Part shown: one piece after another, positions 57,461-64,000 of the stretch
Layout of the letters: each line of letters starts with the position of its first letter
Position numbering within the stretch: the first letter of the stretch is position 1
DNA from: JAXDAY01 sp034679345
Lineage (GTDB): Bacteria; Eisenbacteria; RBG-16-71-46; CAIMUX01; VGJL01
Direction: 5' to 3'
DNA: 64,000 bases
NCBI GenBank assembly: GCA_034679345.1
Contig: JAXDAY010000015.1
Coordinates: forward strand, 1-64,000
The notes under the pieces: model-generated
Database searches by the model: none
What the model saw: only the letters and a program-made list of their open reading frames with translations
What the model was told of the DNA's origin: nothing
Made by a program: the position numbers and the translations under genes

Positions 57461-58368
57461 TCGGTCAGTCGCCGATTCGCCTTCAGGACGCTCTCGATGA
57501 CCTCGTTGTAGTAAGGCTTCTCCTTGAGGCTCGCATACGAGCTCGGGAAGAGGACGAGCGTGATGTCGGCGGATTGATCGGAGAATGCGTTCAGCACGAC
57601 AGAGCAGCTCTGGCCGCCTGCTAACCGCGTATTGTCGATCATCGGAAAGTCAAAGTAGGTGACGCCGAAGGTCGCCACCTTCGTTTGCCTGCCCTCCTCC
57701 GGATCCGGGGTCTCGATGCTCAGGCCGATGCGGACCTCGCGGTTCTCGCGGTCGACGTCGAGGACATCGATCAGAAAGGTCGTGGGAACATCCTCGAGGG
57801 TAAGGGTGGCCGGTTCGAGCGTTGTGCCGCTGGGATCGTCGGCGAGATCGATCGTGCGATCGAAGCTCTTGCCCACGCCTTGCAGGACGATCATCTGCCG
57901 GCGCACGATCTCTCGCGACATGATCTCCAGGCGGTGGAGATACTCCTCGTTCTCCACGCGCTCCGCGTCTGTCTTCGACTCCTTCAACCCGCGTGTCACT
58001 CGCCGCCGCATCTCCTCGAAGAGAGGCTTCAGGTTGAGCGACTCATGGAAATTGTAGGCGAGCATTTCCAGGTTCAGCACGGAAGGCGCGATCCCTGTGT
58101 CCCGCGGATTGACGAACGAGTTCAGGATCGAGACAAACATGTCCTTTCGTAGCGCGCTCTCGGACTCCTCGCGGCGGCTCATCAGCTCGGTGTAGAGCCG
58201 GGTGTTCGTGTCAATCGCCTGACGTTGGTTCAGCGCGCTCGAGGTAATGAATCCGAGAAGGGTGATCCCTGCCGCGGTGAGCAGCCCACCCAGCGGGCGC
58301 ATGAGAATGCTGAGCTTGTCCCACTTGTCTCGCTTCCGGGCGGGCTCATCGTCCATTCTCGAGCTCAC
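57457..58368 (-). CDS. Hypothetical single-pass membrane protein
   Basis: 303 residues. One helix near the N-terminus (PLGGLLTAAGITLLGFITSSAL, about 25-46) separates a short Lys/Arg-rich cytosolic segment from a large outer domain. The latter begins with a long helix (TNTRLYTELMSRREESESALRKD) and ends with beta-rich sequence (TTFLIDVLDVDRENREVRIGLSIE, FGVTYFDFPMIDNT). No family recognised. It overlaps the next upstream gene by 4 bases (ATGA), so the two are cotranscribed and may act together in the envelope. Confidence 0.7.
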   Translation of the reverse strand: MSSRMDDEPARKRDKWDKLSILMRPLGGLLTAAGITLLGFITSSALNQRQAIDTNTRLYTELMSRREESESALRKDMFVSILNSFVNPRDTGIAPSVLNLEMLAYNFHESLNLKPLFEEMRRRVTRGLKESKTDAERVENEEYLHRLEIMSREIVRRQMIVLQGVGKSFDRTIDLADDPSGTTLEPATLTLEDVPTTFLIDVLDVDRENREVRIGLSIETPDPEEGRQTKVATFGVTYFDFPMIDNTRLAGGQSCSVVLNAFSDQSADITLVLFPSSYASLKEKPYYNEVIESVLKANRRLTD

Positions 58369-58730
58369 TTTCTCCTGAGGGAAAACTTGCCATCCATCTT
58401 TGCGAGAATCAGGCTATAGCGCGTCGCCTCCTTGTAGGAGAAGACCTCGAGAGTGAGAGGCTGCTTCTCGTACACGAGCGTCAGAATGCACTTGCCCTCT
58501 GGCTTGACGTTCAGCTTGTAGGATCCGAACTCGTCGGTGGCCGTGGAATCCTCGATAGCCGACGTTTCGCCTCCCACGTTCTCCGAAGGCACGAGGGAGA
58601 TCCACACGGGCAGGCCCGCGGGAACCAGCTTTCCGTCCAGGCGGATGTCGCCGAAGATCCTGCCGGCGAACGCGTCGGAGGCGATGAAGCCGATCATCAA
58701 GGCAAGTGAAGTGATGAGCGCCTGTCGCAT
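58365..58730 (-). CDS. Small exported protein with carboxypeptidase-regulatory-like fold
   Basis: 121 residues. Signal peptide about 1-22 (LITSLALMIGFIASDAFA). The mature part (GRIFGDIRLDGKLVPAGLPV, TDEFGSYKLNVKPEGKCIL, PLTLEVFSYKEATRYSLIL) has the strand pattern of carboxypeptidase D regulatory-like / CNA-B transthyretin folds (G-v-d-gkp---v-v-l ... t-d--G-y--). It would be periplasmic or surface-bound. Cotranscribed with the membrane protein downstream. Confidence 0.7.
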   Translation of the reverse strand: MRQALITSLALMIGFIASDAFAGRIFGDIRLDGKLVPAGLPVWISLVPSENVGGETSAIEDSTATDEFGSYKLNVKPEGKCILTLVYEKQPLTLEVFSYKEATRYSLILAKMDGKFSLRRK

Positions 58731-59029
58731 CGGTTCTCTCCTTCCCCCCGGTCGAGGATGCCCCCGGTCTGTGCGATAGTCGGCGAGCGTCTCGAATGCG
58801 CCGTTCCGATATCATACAGCGCCTCCATGGATCGGTATACCTCCCGCCCCGATGTGCCCGTGTCCAGCGCAGACGCCTATCGAGCTTTCCGTAACGTTCA
58901 AGCGAGATGGATCGATGGCGTCACGGGGACCGGGGCGGGGGTGAGAGCGCTGCGGCCCGCTCCTCGAACGGAGCGGGCCGCAATCGGATTCGCGCAACGG
59001 GCGGGCCTCGGCCGACCCGCAATCGGCTC
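58731..59029. other. Intergenic region with terminator, no gene
   Basis: 299 bases. It contains the promoter side of the 58365-58730 gene and the strong hairpin at 58951-58982. No supported coding sequence. Confidence 0.5.
58951..58982 (-). terminator. Terminator hairpin of the Cys-rich repeat gene
   Basis: TGCGGCCCGCTCC (58951-58963) and GGAGCGGGCCGCA (58970-58982) form a perfect 13-bp stem with a 6-base loop, 48 bases beyond the stop of the minus-strand gene. Confidence 0.75.
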
Positions 59030-60523
59030 CTAACGGAACAGCGCCTTGATGCTACCCCAGGTCTCCTTCTGCGTGGGTACCGGGTAAGGACAGTCGTTCG
59101 GATCGCAGACCGTGCCTACGCCAGCGTAGTACCCGCCGGCGTTCAGACAGGCCTCCGGCGTCAGGATCACGCAGTGCGAGTCCGTGAAGCAGCAGGCCGC
59201 GGGCTCGGGAGCTGGGCAGGGATTCGGATCGCAGTCGGATCCGAACCCGTAGGGCGTGCCGTTCGCTTCATTGCAGCCGGACGGCGTCAGGAGCTGGCAG
59301 CTTCCGTCCGGGAAGCAGCAGGCCTCCGGTGTCGCCTCACACGGATTCGGGTCGCACGTGGTCCCAGGCCCTTGGGCGGTCCCACCGCTCTGCCCGCAGA
59401 GATCCGGGTCGATCACCAGACAGAGGCCACCGGCCAGGCAGCAGGCCTCCCCGGCCGGGCAGGGGTTCGGATCGCAATCCGTGCCCTCGCCCTGGAAGAT
59501 ACCGCCGCTTTCCATACACGTCGTTTCGTCGTAGACCAAGCAGAGGCTGCCGGCGACACAGCATGCTCCGACCGGCGGGCATTCGTTCGGACTGCAGTCC
59601 GTGCCCTCGCCCTGAGGCCAGCCGCCTGCGATGTAACAGTCGAGCTCATCCAGCACTTGGCAGCTCTGATCGGCAAAGCAGCATGCCTGAGGAGGAGGAG
59701 GAGGGCAGGGATTCGGATCGCAGTCCGTGTCGACGCCCTGATCGACGCCTCCGTCCGCGACGCAGTCGGCGGGGAGCAACATCTCGCAGGTTCCGTCGGC
59801 GTAACAGCAGGCCTGGATCGTAGGCGTCTCGATCGAGATCTCCACGCTCGCGTCCCACGGCTCGCCGGTCACGCTCTCGGCGTTGGTCCAATCCTCGTAC
59901 CCGAAGTAGATGCTCCGGAATTTTGCCTGGCCTCCGAGGATCGTCGCCGCCTCCTGGCGTCCCCACTGCGGGGGCCAAGTGTGGTAATTCGCCTGGATGC
60001 CGACCCAGTAGGTCGTCGCCGCCTCCACCTCGAAGCTCACGTTGAGCTCGTAGCGATAGACCGGATAGCCGAGCCCGTCATTGCCGACGAGAGTCGCCGT
60101 CGGCTGAGCGAAGTAGTAGGCGTCGACGAGGTCGCCGGGCGTTCCGCCTTCGTCCGTGTAGAAGTTCACATCGAAGAACGAGACCTCCGGATGACCCTCC
60201 TCCCAGTTGTAGTCGCCGCCCCACCACCCCACCTTCGTAACGCGGGCGGCAGTGACCGTCGTGAAGTCGTTCGCGACCTCGCTTTCGAGATCGAGATCCG
60301 AGATGTACTCGGAGCTGACCTTCGAGCCGTTCAGGTCGGGCGGTTGCGACCAGAAGACCGCGAGATTCCTCGCCAGAGGAGCCGGGTCCCCTGAACCCGG
60401 CTCGAATGCGCGGAGCGTCGCCGCAGATGACCCATCGGGAACTGCGGCCAAGAGCCCCAGGGCGAACACCGCGAAAAGACAGCAGATTGCGCGCAACCCG
60501 GAGGCCGGGTACCTCTCGTTCAT
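59030..60523 (-). CDS. Secreted Cys-rich repeat protein with WGS-type C-terminus
   Basis: 497 residues; a strong ribosome site (aaggagaga) precedes the ATG. Signal peptide about 1-34. Residues 35-235 form a beta-sandwich-like domain (SEYISDLDLESEVANDFTT, ATTYWVGIQANY). Residues about 236-478 are six Cys-rich repeats of about 40 residues, each starting ACC, with xGxC, then GG...G.GTxCDPNPCP, six Cys apiece, linked by Pro. The C-terminus is ETWGSIKALFR, matching the end of the protein at 8864-9607. Disulfide-stabilised repeats imply an exported surface protein, perhaps a stalk or adhesin. Confidence 0.75.
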   Translation of the reverse strand: MNERYPASGLRAICCLFAVFALGLLAAVPDGSSAATLRAFEPGSGDPAPLARNLAVFWSQPPDLNGSKVSSEYISDLDLESEVANDFTTVTAARVTKVGWWGGDYNWEEGHPEVSFFDVNFYTDEGGTPGDLVDAYYFAQPTATLVGNDGLGYPVYRYELNVSFEVEAATTYWVGIQANYHTWPPQWGRQEAATILGGQAKFRSIYFGYEDWTNAESVTGEPWDASVEISIETPTIQACCYADGTCEMLLPADCVADGGVDQGVDTDCDPNPCPPPPPQACCFADQSCQVLDELDCYIAGGWPQGEGTDCSPNECPPVGACCVAGSLCLVYDETTCMESGGIFQGEGTDCDPNPCPAGEACCLAGGLCLVIDPDLCGQSGGTAQGPGTTCDPNPCEATPEACCFPDGSCQLLTPSGCNEANGTPYGFGSDCDPNPCPAPEPAACCFTDSHCVILTPEACLNAGGYYAGVGTVCDPNDCPYPVPTQKETWGSIKALFR

Positions 60524-60723
60524 TTAATCTCTCCTTTTTGATCCTCGTGCTTTGGAGTCCACGGGCATCGGATTTCCGGACTCAGCGAGCCGCCGACCAC
60601 AAGGGCGCCTGGATGGTTTGGTTCTGCCATGCCGGCGCGTCCGGCGTCGCAAGACCCCTGCGGAGCGGTCGATACAGGATACGTGCCGATCTGCATGTGA
60701 GTCAAATCCCAAGCGTGCCACCG

Positions 60724-60751
60724 GTTGTGGCGCGAAGATTGGAGGTGACGG
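60724..60751 (+). repeat. 28-bp dispersed repeat, copy 2
   Basis: GTTGTGGCGCGAAGATTGGA followed by GGTGACGG. Its inverted partner (copy 3) begins 83 bases downstream with one mismatch. Confidence 0.85.
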
Positions 60752-60834
60752 ACGACCCACACCCCTTCCCCGCCCAAAGCTAAGGTCCGTATCTGCCGCG
60801 GGTAGCGCAACCACCACGGCCCCGGCAGAGGCTT

Positions 60835-60862
60835 CCGTCACCTCCAATCTTCCCGCCACAAC
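60835..60862 (-). repeat. 28-bp dispersed repeat, copy 3 (inverted)
   Basis: Reverse complement of copy 2 with a single mismatch (cgcg to cggg). Together, copies 2 and 3 bound a 139-bp segment like a small inverted-repeat element. Confidence 0.85.
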
Positions 60863-60872
60863 CATCGAGGGA

Positions 60873-60901
60873 GTGAAATCGCCTGCCGGGTCGCGTAGAA
60901 T
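60873..60901 (+). promoter_or_regulatory. Promoter candidate for the secreted gene at 61014
   Basis: GTGAAA (60873-60878) and TAGAAT (60896-60901) with a 17-base spacer. It lies directly after repeat copy 3. Confidence 0.5.
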
Positions 60902-61013
60902 GCCCACACGGACGACCCGCCGGGGGAGATCCCCTGGAGCCGATCGCCCGACTCGCCCGGCCGCCGGATGCGCCGCTCCGAGGGCGTTGCACCAACCCTG
61001 GGAGGAAGATCCG

Positions 61014-61919
61014 ATGAAGACCAGACTCCTTATCTATATATGGACCATCGTCGCCTTGTTCCTGGCCCGCGCGAGCGCCGCGGAAATCACTCTCGTCAGC
61101 GAGGATCGACGGGCGACGGCCTCCGCCTTCGTGTTCGCCGGCGAGGATTTCGACGATGAGAGCTATTCCGAGGTCGCGACGGAGGGCCAACCCTTCGACG
61201 TCGCGTTGGATGCCGAGGCGGCGCTCGAAGAGGCGACCGCGGCAGCAGCCGCGAGCCAGTCCTCGGAGATCTCCAAGACGTACATACGCGCGGATGGATC
61301 CATGAACGCCACCGCGGAGGTGTTCGTCCCCGGGGCATCCGCGTACGGCACCGGCCAGTCCAATGTCGCGATCCGGTTCGTCGTCACGGAGCCGACTCCC
61401 TTTGTCCTCACGGGCTTCATCGAGGGCGAGGGAATCGGCACGATGACGGTGCAGCTCTCCCGCCCCTTCGATACCGTCGCGTGGTATTCGGCGACCGACG
61501 AGAGGATCGAGCTGAATCAAGAAGGAGTGCTGGAGGCGGACACTTACGACATCAACATCACCTCCATGGCCACCGGATCGGTTTCGTCGCCTGGGGATGC
61601 CCAGCAAGGATCCGGCCTCTACGACGTCCTGTTCCTCCTCGCCGAGAGCGCGGGCGTCGGGGAGCCCGCCCTGGCTGCCGTTCGGGCCTATCCCAATCCG
61701 TTCCGGATGAGCACGCGACTGGAGGTTCCCTCAGGCGCGCGTGAGCTTCGGATCCTGGACGCTCAGGGTCGTCTCGTTCGGGGACTCGCCGCCTCCTCGC
61801 CGTCGGTGCACTTCGACGGACGTGACGCGGTCGGCGCGCCGTTGCCGAAAGGAGTCTACTGGGTGAAGCCGGTCGGGGCCGACGATGCGGCGGCGATCAA
61901 GCTGGTCCGTTTGCAGTAG
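61014..61919 (+). CDS. Secreted protein with FlgD-like C-terminal tag
   Basis: 301 residues from ATG 61014 (GGAGGAAG). Signal peptide about 1-22. The first 200 residues are beta-rich (EITLVSEDRRATASAFVF, TPFVLTGFIEGEGIGTMTVQL) with an Ala/Glu-rich helix (about 60-85), resembling jelly-roll domains of PEP-CTERM-type exported proteins. Residues about 215-301 are a FlgD-like fold (PFRMSTRLEVPSGARELRIL, GVYWVKPVGADDAAAIKLV) ending VRLQ. No enzymatic motif. Followed by a strong hairpin. Confidence 0.7.
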   Translation: MKTRLLIYIWTIVALFLARASAAEITLVSEDRRATASAFVFAGEDFDDESYSEVATEGQPFDVALDAEAALEEATAAAAASQSSEISKTYIRADGSMNATAEVFVPGASAYGTGQSNVAIRFVVTEPTPFVLTGFIEGEGIGTMTVQLSRPFDTVAWYSATDERIELNQEGVLEADTYDINITSMATGSVSSPGDAQQGSGLYDVLFLLAESAGVGEPALAAVRAYPNPFRMSTRLEVPSGARELRILDAQGRLVRGLAASSPSVHFDGRDAVGAPLPKGVYWVKPVGADDAAAIKLVRLQ

Positions 61920-61943
61920 TAGCGATCGAAACGCCGGCAGCAA

Positions 61944-61984
61944 GAGAATCCACGGGCGGGAAGCATCCCTCCCCGTGGATTCTC
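61944..61984 (+). terminator. Hairpin after the secreted gene
   Basis: GAGAATCCACGGG (61944-61956) and CCCGTGGATTCTC (61972-61984) form a perfect 13-bp stem with a 15-base loop, 25 bases after the stop. No T-tract. Confidence 0.7.
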
Positions 61985-62164
61985 CGCGCGGGGCCTGATT
62001 CGATTGGCTGTGGAGGATGAGTCTCCGCAGGACCCTGCGTTCACCGTCACATCACCAAGGCCTCTGCGAGCGATCCGGCGAGGGCAGGGGCTGCCCGCCT
62101 TCCGGTGGCCCCACCCCGAGCCAGCCTGTATCCTGGCGAAAACCTCGAACCTGGAGGTCGGACC

Positions 62165-63826
62165 GTGGACTGGACGCTCAAGCCCCTCGATGGAGTCACG
62201 CCGCCCAGGGGACCACTTGTCGTGGCCATCCTGGACGGCATCGGAATCGGCGCTGGAGATGAGGCGGACGCGGTCGCGCGCGCGCACACGCCGACCCTCG
62301 ATCACCTCCGTGCGGCCTACCCCAACCGGAAGCTCCGCGCCCATGGGACCGCCGTAGGACTCCCGTACGACTCCGACATGGGCAACTCCGAGGTGGGACA
62401 CAACGCGATCGGCGCTGGACGCATCTTCGACCAGGGCGCGAAGCTGGTGAATCAGGCGATCGCGGACGGGACGCTCTTTCAAGGCGAGACCTGGGCGCGT
62501 TTGACGCGCGGCTGTCTCGAGCGGAGAAGCCCCCTCCACCTCATCGGCCTTCTCTCCAACGGAAACGTCCACTCCCACATCGATCATCTCATCGCCCTCG
62601 TCCGCGAGGCAGCGAAGCTCGGCATCCGCGAGGTCTACATCCATCCCCTCACGGACGGCCGCGATGTCACCGACGGCACCGCGATCGACTTCGTACGCGC
62701 ACTCGAGGCCACCCTCGCCGAGTTCGATCGGCCGGAGGGCCATCGCTACCGGATCGCCTCCGGCGGCGGGCGCATGTTCGTCACGATGGACCGTTACGGC
62801 GCCGACTGGCGGATCGTCGAGCGCGGGTGGAACGCTCATGTCCACGGGCAGGGGGCTCGCTTCCGCCGGGCATCCGACGCTGTCGAGGTCTTGCGCGCCG
62901 GAATGGAGAACCCGTCCGACCAGTTCCTTCCAGCCTTCGTCATCGTCGATGAGAACGACGAGCCGGTCGGGCCGATCCGCGACGGCGCTTCGGTTGTCTT
63001 CTTCAATTTTCGTGGCGATCGCGCCATCGAGATCAGCCGCGCCTTCGAGGATGAGTCATTCCCCTACTTCAAGCGGGGGACCCGTCCAAAGGTCGACTAT
63101 GCCGGAATGATGCAGTACGATGGTGACTTTCACATTCCGAAGTCGTTTCTCGTTTCCCCTCCGCGAATCGACCGCACCTTCGGCGAGTACCTGGCGAGAA
63201 ACGGAGTCCGCCAGTTCGCGTGCAGCGAGACGCAGAAGTACGGGCATGTGACCTACTTCTGGAACGGGAATCGCGGCGGGAAGTTCGAAGAGGCGCTGGA
63301 AGACTACAAGGAGATCAAGTCGGATCGCGTCCCGTTCGAGCAACGACCCTGGATGAAGGCCGCTGAGATCACCGATGCGGTAATTCGCTCCTTGCGGACT
63401 CGGCAGAGGTACGGACTCATCCGGTTGAACTACGCCAATGGCGACATGGTTGGCCACACCGGCTCGATCCCGGCGTCGATACTCGCGGTGGAGGCGGTCG
63501 ATCTGTGCCTCGCGCGGCTCCTTCCGGAGATCGCTCGCCGCGAGGGGATCGCCATCATCACCGCCGATCACGGAAACGCCGACGATATGTACGAGAGGCT
63601 GAAGGACGGATCGTTCGCGATCGATCCAGAGACCGGACGGCCGAAGCCCCGGTCGAGCCACAGCCTGAATCCGGTTCCATTCGTCGTCGCCGACCTTTCT
63701 CGGCCGGAGCGCTGGCGATTCCGCGGGGATCTCCCTGATGCGGGTCTGGCCAACATCGCGGCGACCGCGCTTCATCTCATGGGATTCCGGGCCCCCGAGG
63801 GTTACGAGTCGAGCCTGCTCGAATAG
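62165..63826 (+). CDS. gpmI: 2,3-bisphosphoglycerate-independent phosphoglycerate mutase
   Basis: 553 residues from GTG 62165 (TGGAGGT upstream). VVAILDGIGIGAGDEADAVA is the first metal site (DG in place of DGWG), DSDMGNSEVGHNAIGAGR holds the phospho-serine, HIDHLIALVREAAKLGIREVYIHPLTDGRD and GGRMFVTMDRYGADW the middle domain, and IAIITADHGNADDM the second metal cluster. It interconverts 3- and 2-phosphoglycerate in glycolysis with Mn2+. Longer than most bacterial forms (about 510) and closer to the plant/chlamydial length class. An oxidoreductase gene starts 10 bases downstream. Confidence 0.95.
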   Translation: MDWTLKPLDGVTPPRGPLVVAILDGIGIGAGDEADAVARAHTPTLDHLRAAYPNRKLRAHGTAVGLPYDSDMGNSEVGHNAIGAGRIFDQGAKLVNQAIADGTLFQGETWARLTRGCLERRSPLHLIGLLSNGNVHSHIDHLIALVREAAKLGIREVYIHPLTDGRDVTDGTAIDFVRALEATLAEFDRPEGHRYRIASGGGRMFVTMDRYGADWRIVERGWNAHVHGQGARFRRASDAVEVLRAGMENPSDQFLPAFVIVDENDEPVGPIRDGASVVFFNFRGDRAIEISRAFEDESFPYFKRGTRPKVDYAGMMQYDGDFHIPKSFLVSPPRIDRTFGEYLARNGVRQFACSETQKYGHVTYFWNGNRGGKFEEALEDYKEIKSDRVPFEQRPWMKAAEITDAVIRSLRTRQRYGLIRLNYANGDMVGHTGSIPASILAVEAVDLCLARLLPEIARREGIAIITADHGNADDMYERLKDGSFAIDPETGRPKPRSSHSLNPVPFVVADLSRPERWRFRGDLPDAGLANIAATALHLMGFRAPEGYESSLLE

Positions 63827-63836
63827 GGAGGACTCC

Positions 63837-64000
63837 ATGGAAGGATCGACGGCCGCGCTGCCCGATCGAGTCGACGTCGCCATCGTCGGCGGCGGGATCA
63901 GTGGACTCGTCTGCGCCCGCGCTCTCCTGAGGGCGGGGCGCGACGCGCACGTGTTCGAGGCGGAGGAGACTCTCGGCGGCCGGATGCGGACGGTGACGAC
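63837..64000 (+). CDS. FAD-dependent oxidoreductase (protoporphyrinogen oxidase/phytoene desaturase-like), 3' end outside window
   Basis: 54 residues visible from ATG 63837 (AGGGAGG). VDVAIVGGGISGLVCARALL is the FAD-binding GxGxxG, and HVFEAEETLGGRMRT gives the Glu that binds the ribose and the following GGR-xRT, typical of amine oxidase / phytoene desaturase-like flavoproteins. The remainder lies beyond the right edge, so the substrate cannot be judged. Only 10 bases separate it from gpmI. Confidence 0.85.
   Translation, partial: MEGSTAALPDRVDVAIVGGGISGLVCARALLRAGRDAHVFEAEETLGGRMRTVT

Larger units (their letters stand above)
60524..61013. other. 490-base intergenic region with inverted repeat
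   Basis: No coding sequence is supported: the plus-strand frames here lack a ribosome site and the minus-strand ones are Arg-rich shadows. It holds the 28-bp repeat copies 2 and 3, and a promoter-like GTGAAA...TAGAAT at 60873-60901. Confidence 0.6.

Noticed and set aside
59000..60400. Plus-strand frames over the Cys-rich repeat gene
   Set aside because: They follow the repeats on the opposite strand and have no ribosome site or family features.
1..64000. CRISPR arrays, tRNA or rRNA genes, phage genes
   Set aside because: No regularly spaced direct repeats, no TTCGAATCC-type tRNA arms in context, no rRNA landmarks and no phage structural genes were seen.

Overview
The window looks like a chromosomal contig from an uncultured, high-GC, Gram-negative bacterium of the Candidatus Eisenbacteria / Krumholzibacteriota (FCB-related) type. 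This is inferred from style, not from a marker gene. Many long secreted proteins end in a FlgD-like Ig fold with the [LI]R-type C-terminus used as a sorting tag in this part of the tree. There are ELWxxDGT and FG-GAP repeat proteins, a giant GreA fusion, lipobox lipoproteins and several polysaccharide/lipid genes. No rRNA, tRNA, CRISPR array or phage gene was seen.

Left block (1 to about 8,830): an integron gene-cassette array, or an array lacking its integrase inside this window. Thirteen small, unrelated genes or gene remnants all lie on the plus strand. They include two RibD/DHFR-like reductases, two lipoproteins, a uracil-DNA-glycosylase-like protein, a PD-(D/E)xK-like protein, VOC, YCII, DUF1801, a DUF4386 remnant, a retropepsin-like protease, TspO and a methyltransferase. 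They are separated by 57-64 bp attC-like imperfect palindromes. One of these (4041-4099) closely resembles the aadA-type attC of clinical integrons. The integrase would be expected to the left of base 1.

Centre-left (8,864-29,618): secreted proteins, then an acylating aldehyde dehydrogenase divergent from a compact operon of AMP-forming acyl ligase, acyl carrier protein and a KBL-type alpha-oxoamine synthase. An MFS exporter, a secreted six-haem cytochrome, a four-gene ABC export operon, an Fpg/Nei glycosylase and a MurC-like ligase follow.

Centre-right (29,743-45,475): an M14 carboxypeptidase, PspC, a SelW-like selenoprotein with an in-frame TGA, a HAD phosphatase overlapping a 925-aa GreA fusion, and a tightly overlapping trio of GNAT-like acyltransferase, NAD-epimerase and PAP2 phosphatase. 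That trio, together with the ligase-ACP-KBL operon, could form a ceramide-like lipid pathway (inference). An MFS, an FG-GAP protein, a MOP-type flippase and a glycosyltransferase complete the block.

A redox operon (45,568-47,748) is the most striking locus. It carries thioredoxin, a HesB/IscA-like protein with TGA at the conserved cysteine, a two-domain protein-disulfide oxidoreductase with TGA in its second active site (UxxC), an ECF sigma factor and a small zinc-type anti-sigma. With the SelW-like gene this makes three genes that appear truncated to a standard gene caller but read through as selenoproteins, each with a hairpin shortly after the TGA.

Right block (47,946-64,000): an RRM protein, RNase HI, OsmC, a flippase, DoxX, a Yip1 protein, YjbQ, an RF-1-domain protein, a degenerate Fic-like protein, a PAS protein, a B12-radical SAM protein, secreted proteins and gpmI. 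An FAD oxidoreductase is cut by the right edge. Two unrelated secreted proteins (8,864-9,607 and 59,030-60,523) end in the same short motif (TWGS[VI]K[GA]L[YF]R), a possible second sorting tag.
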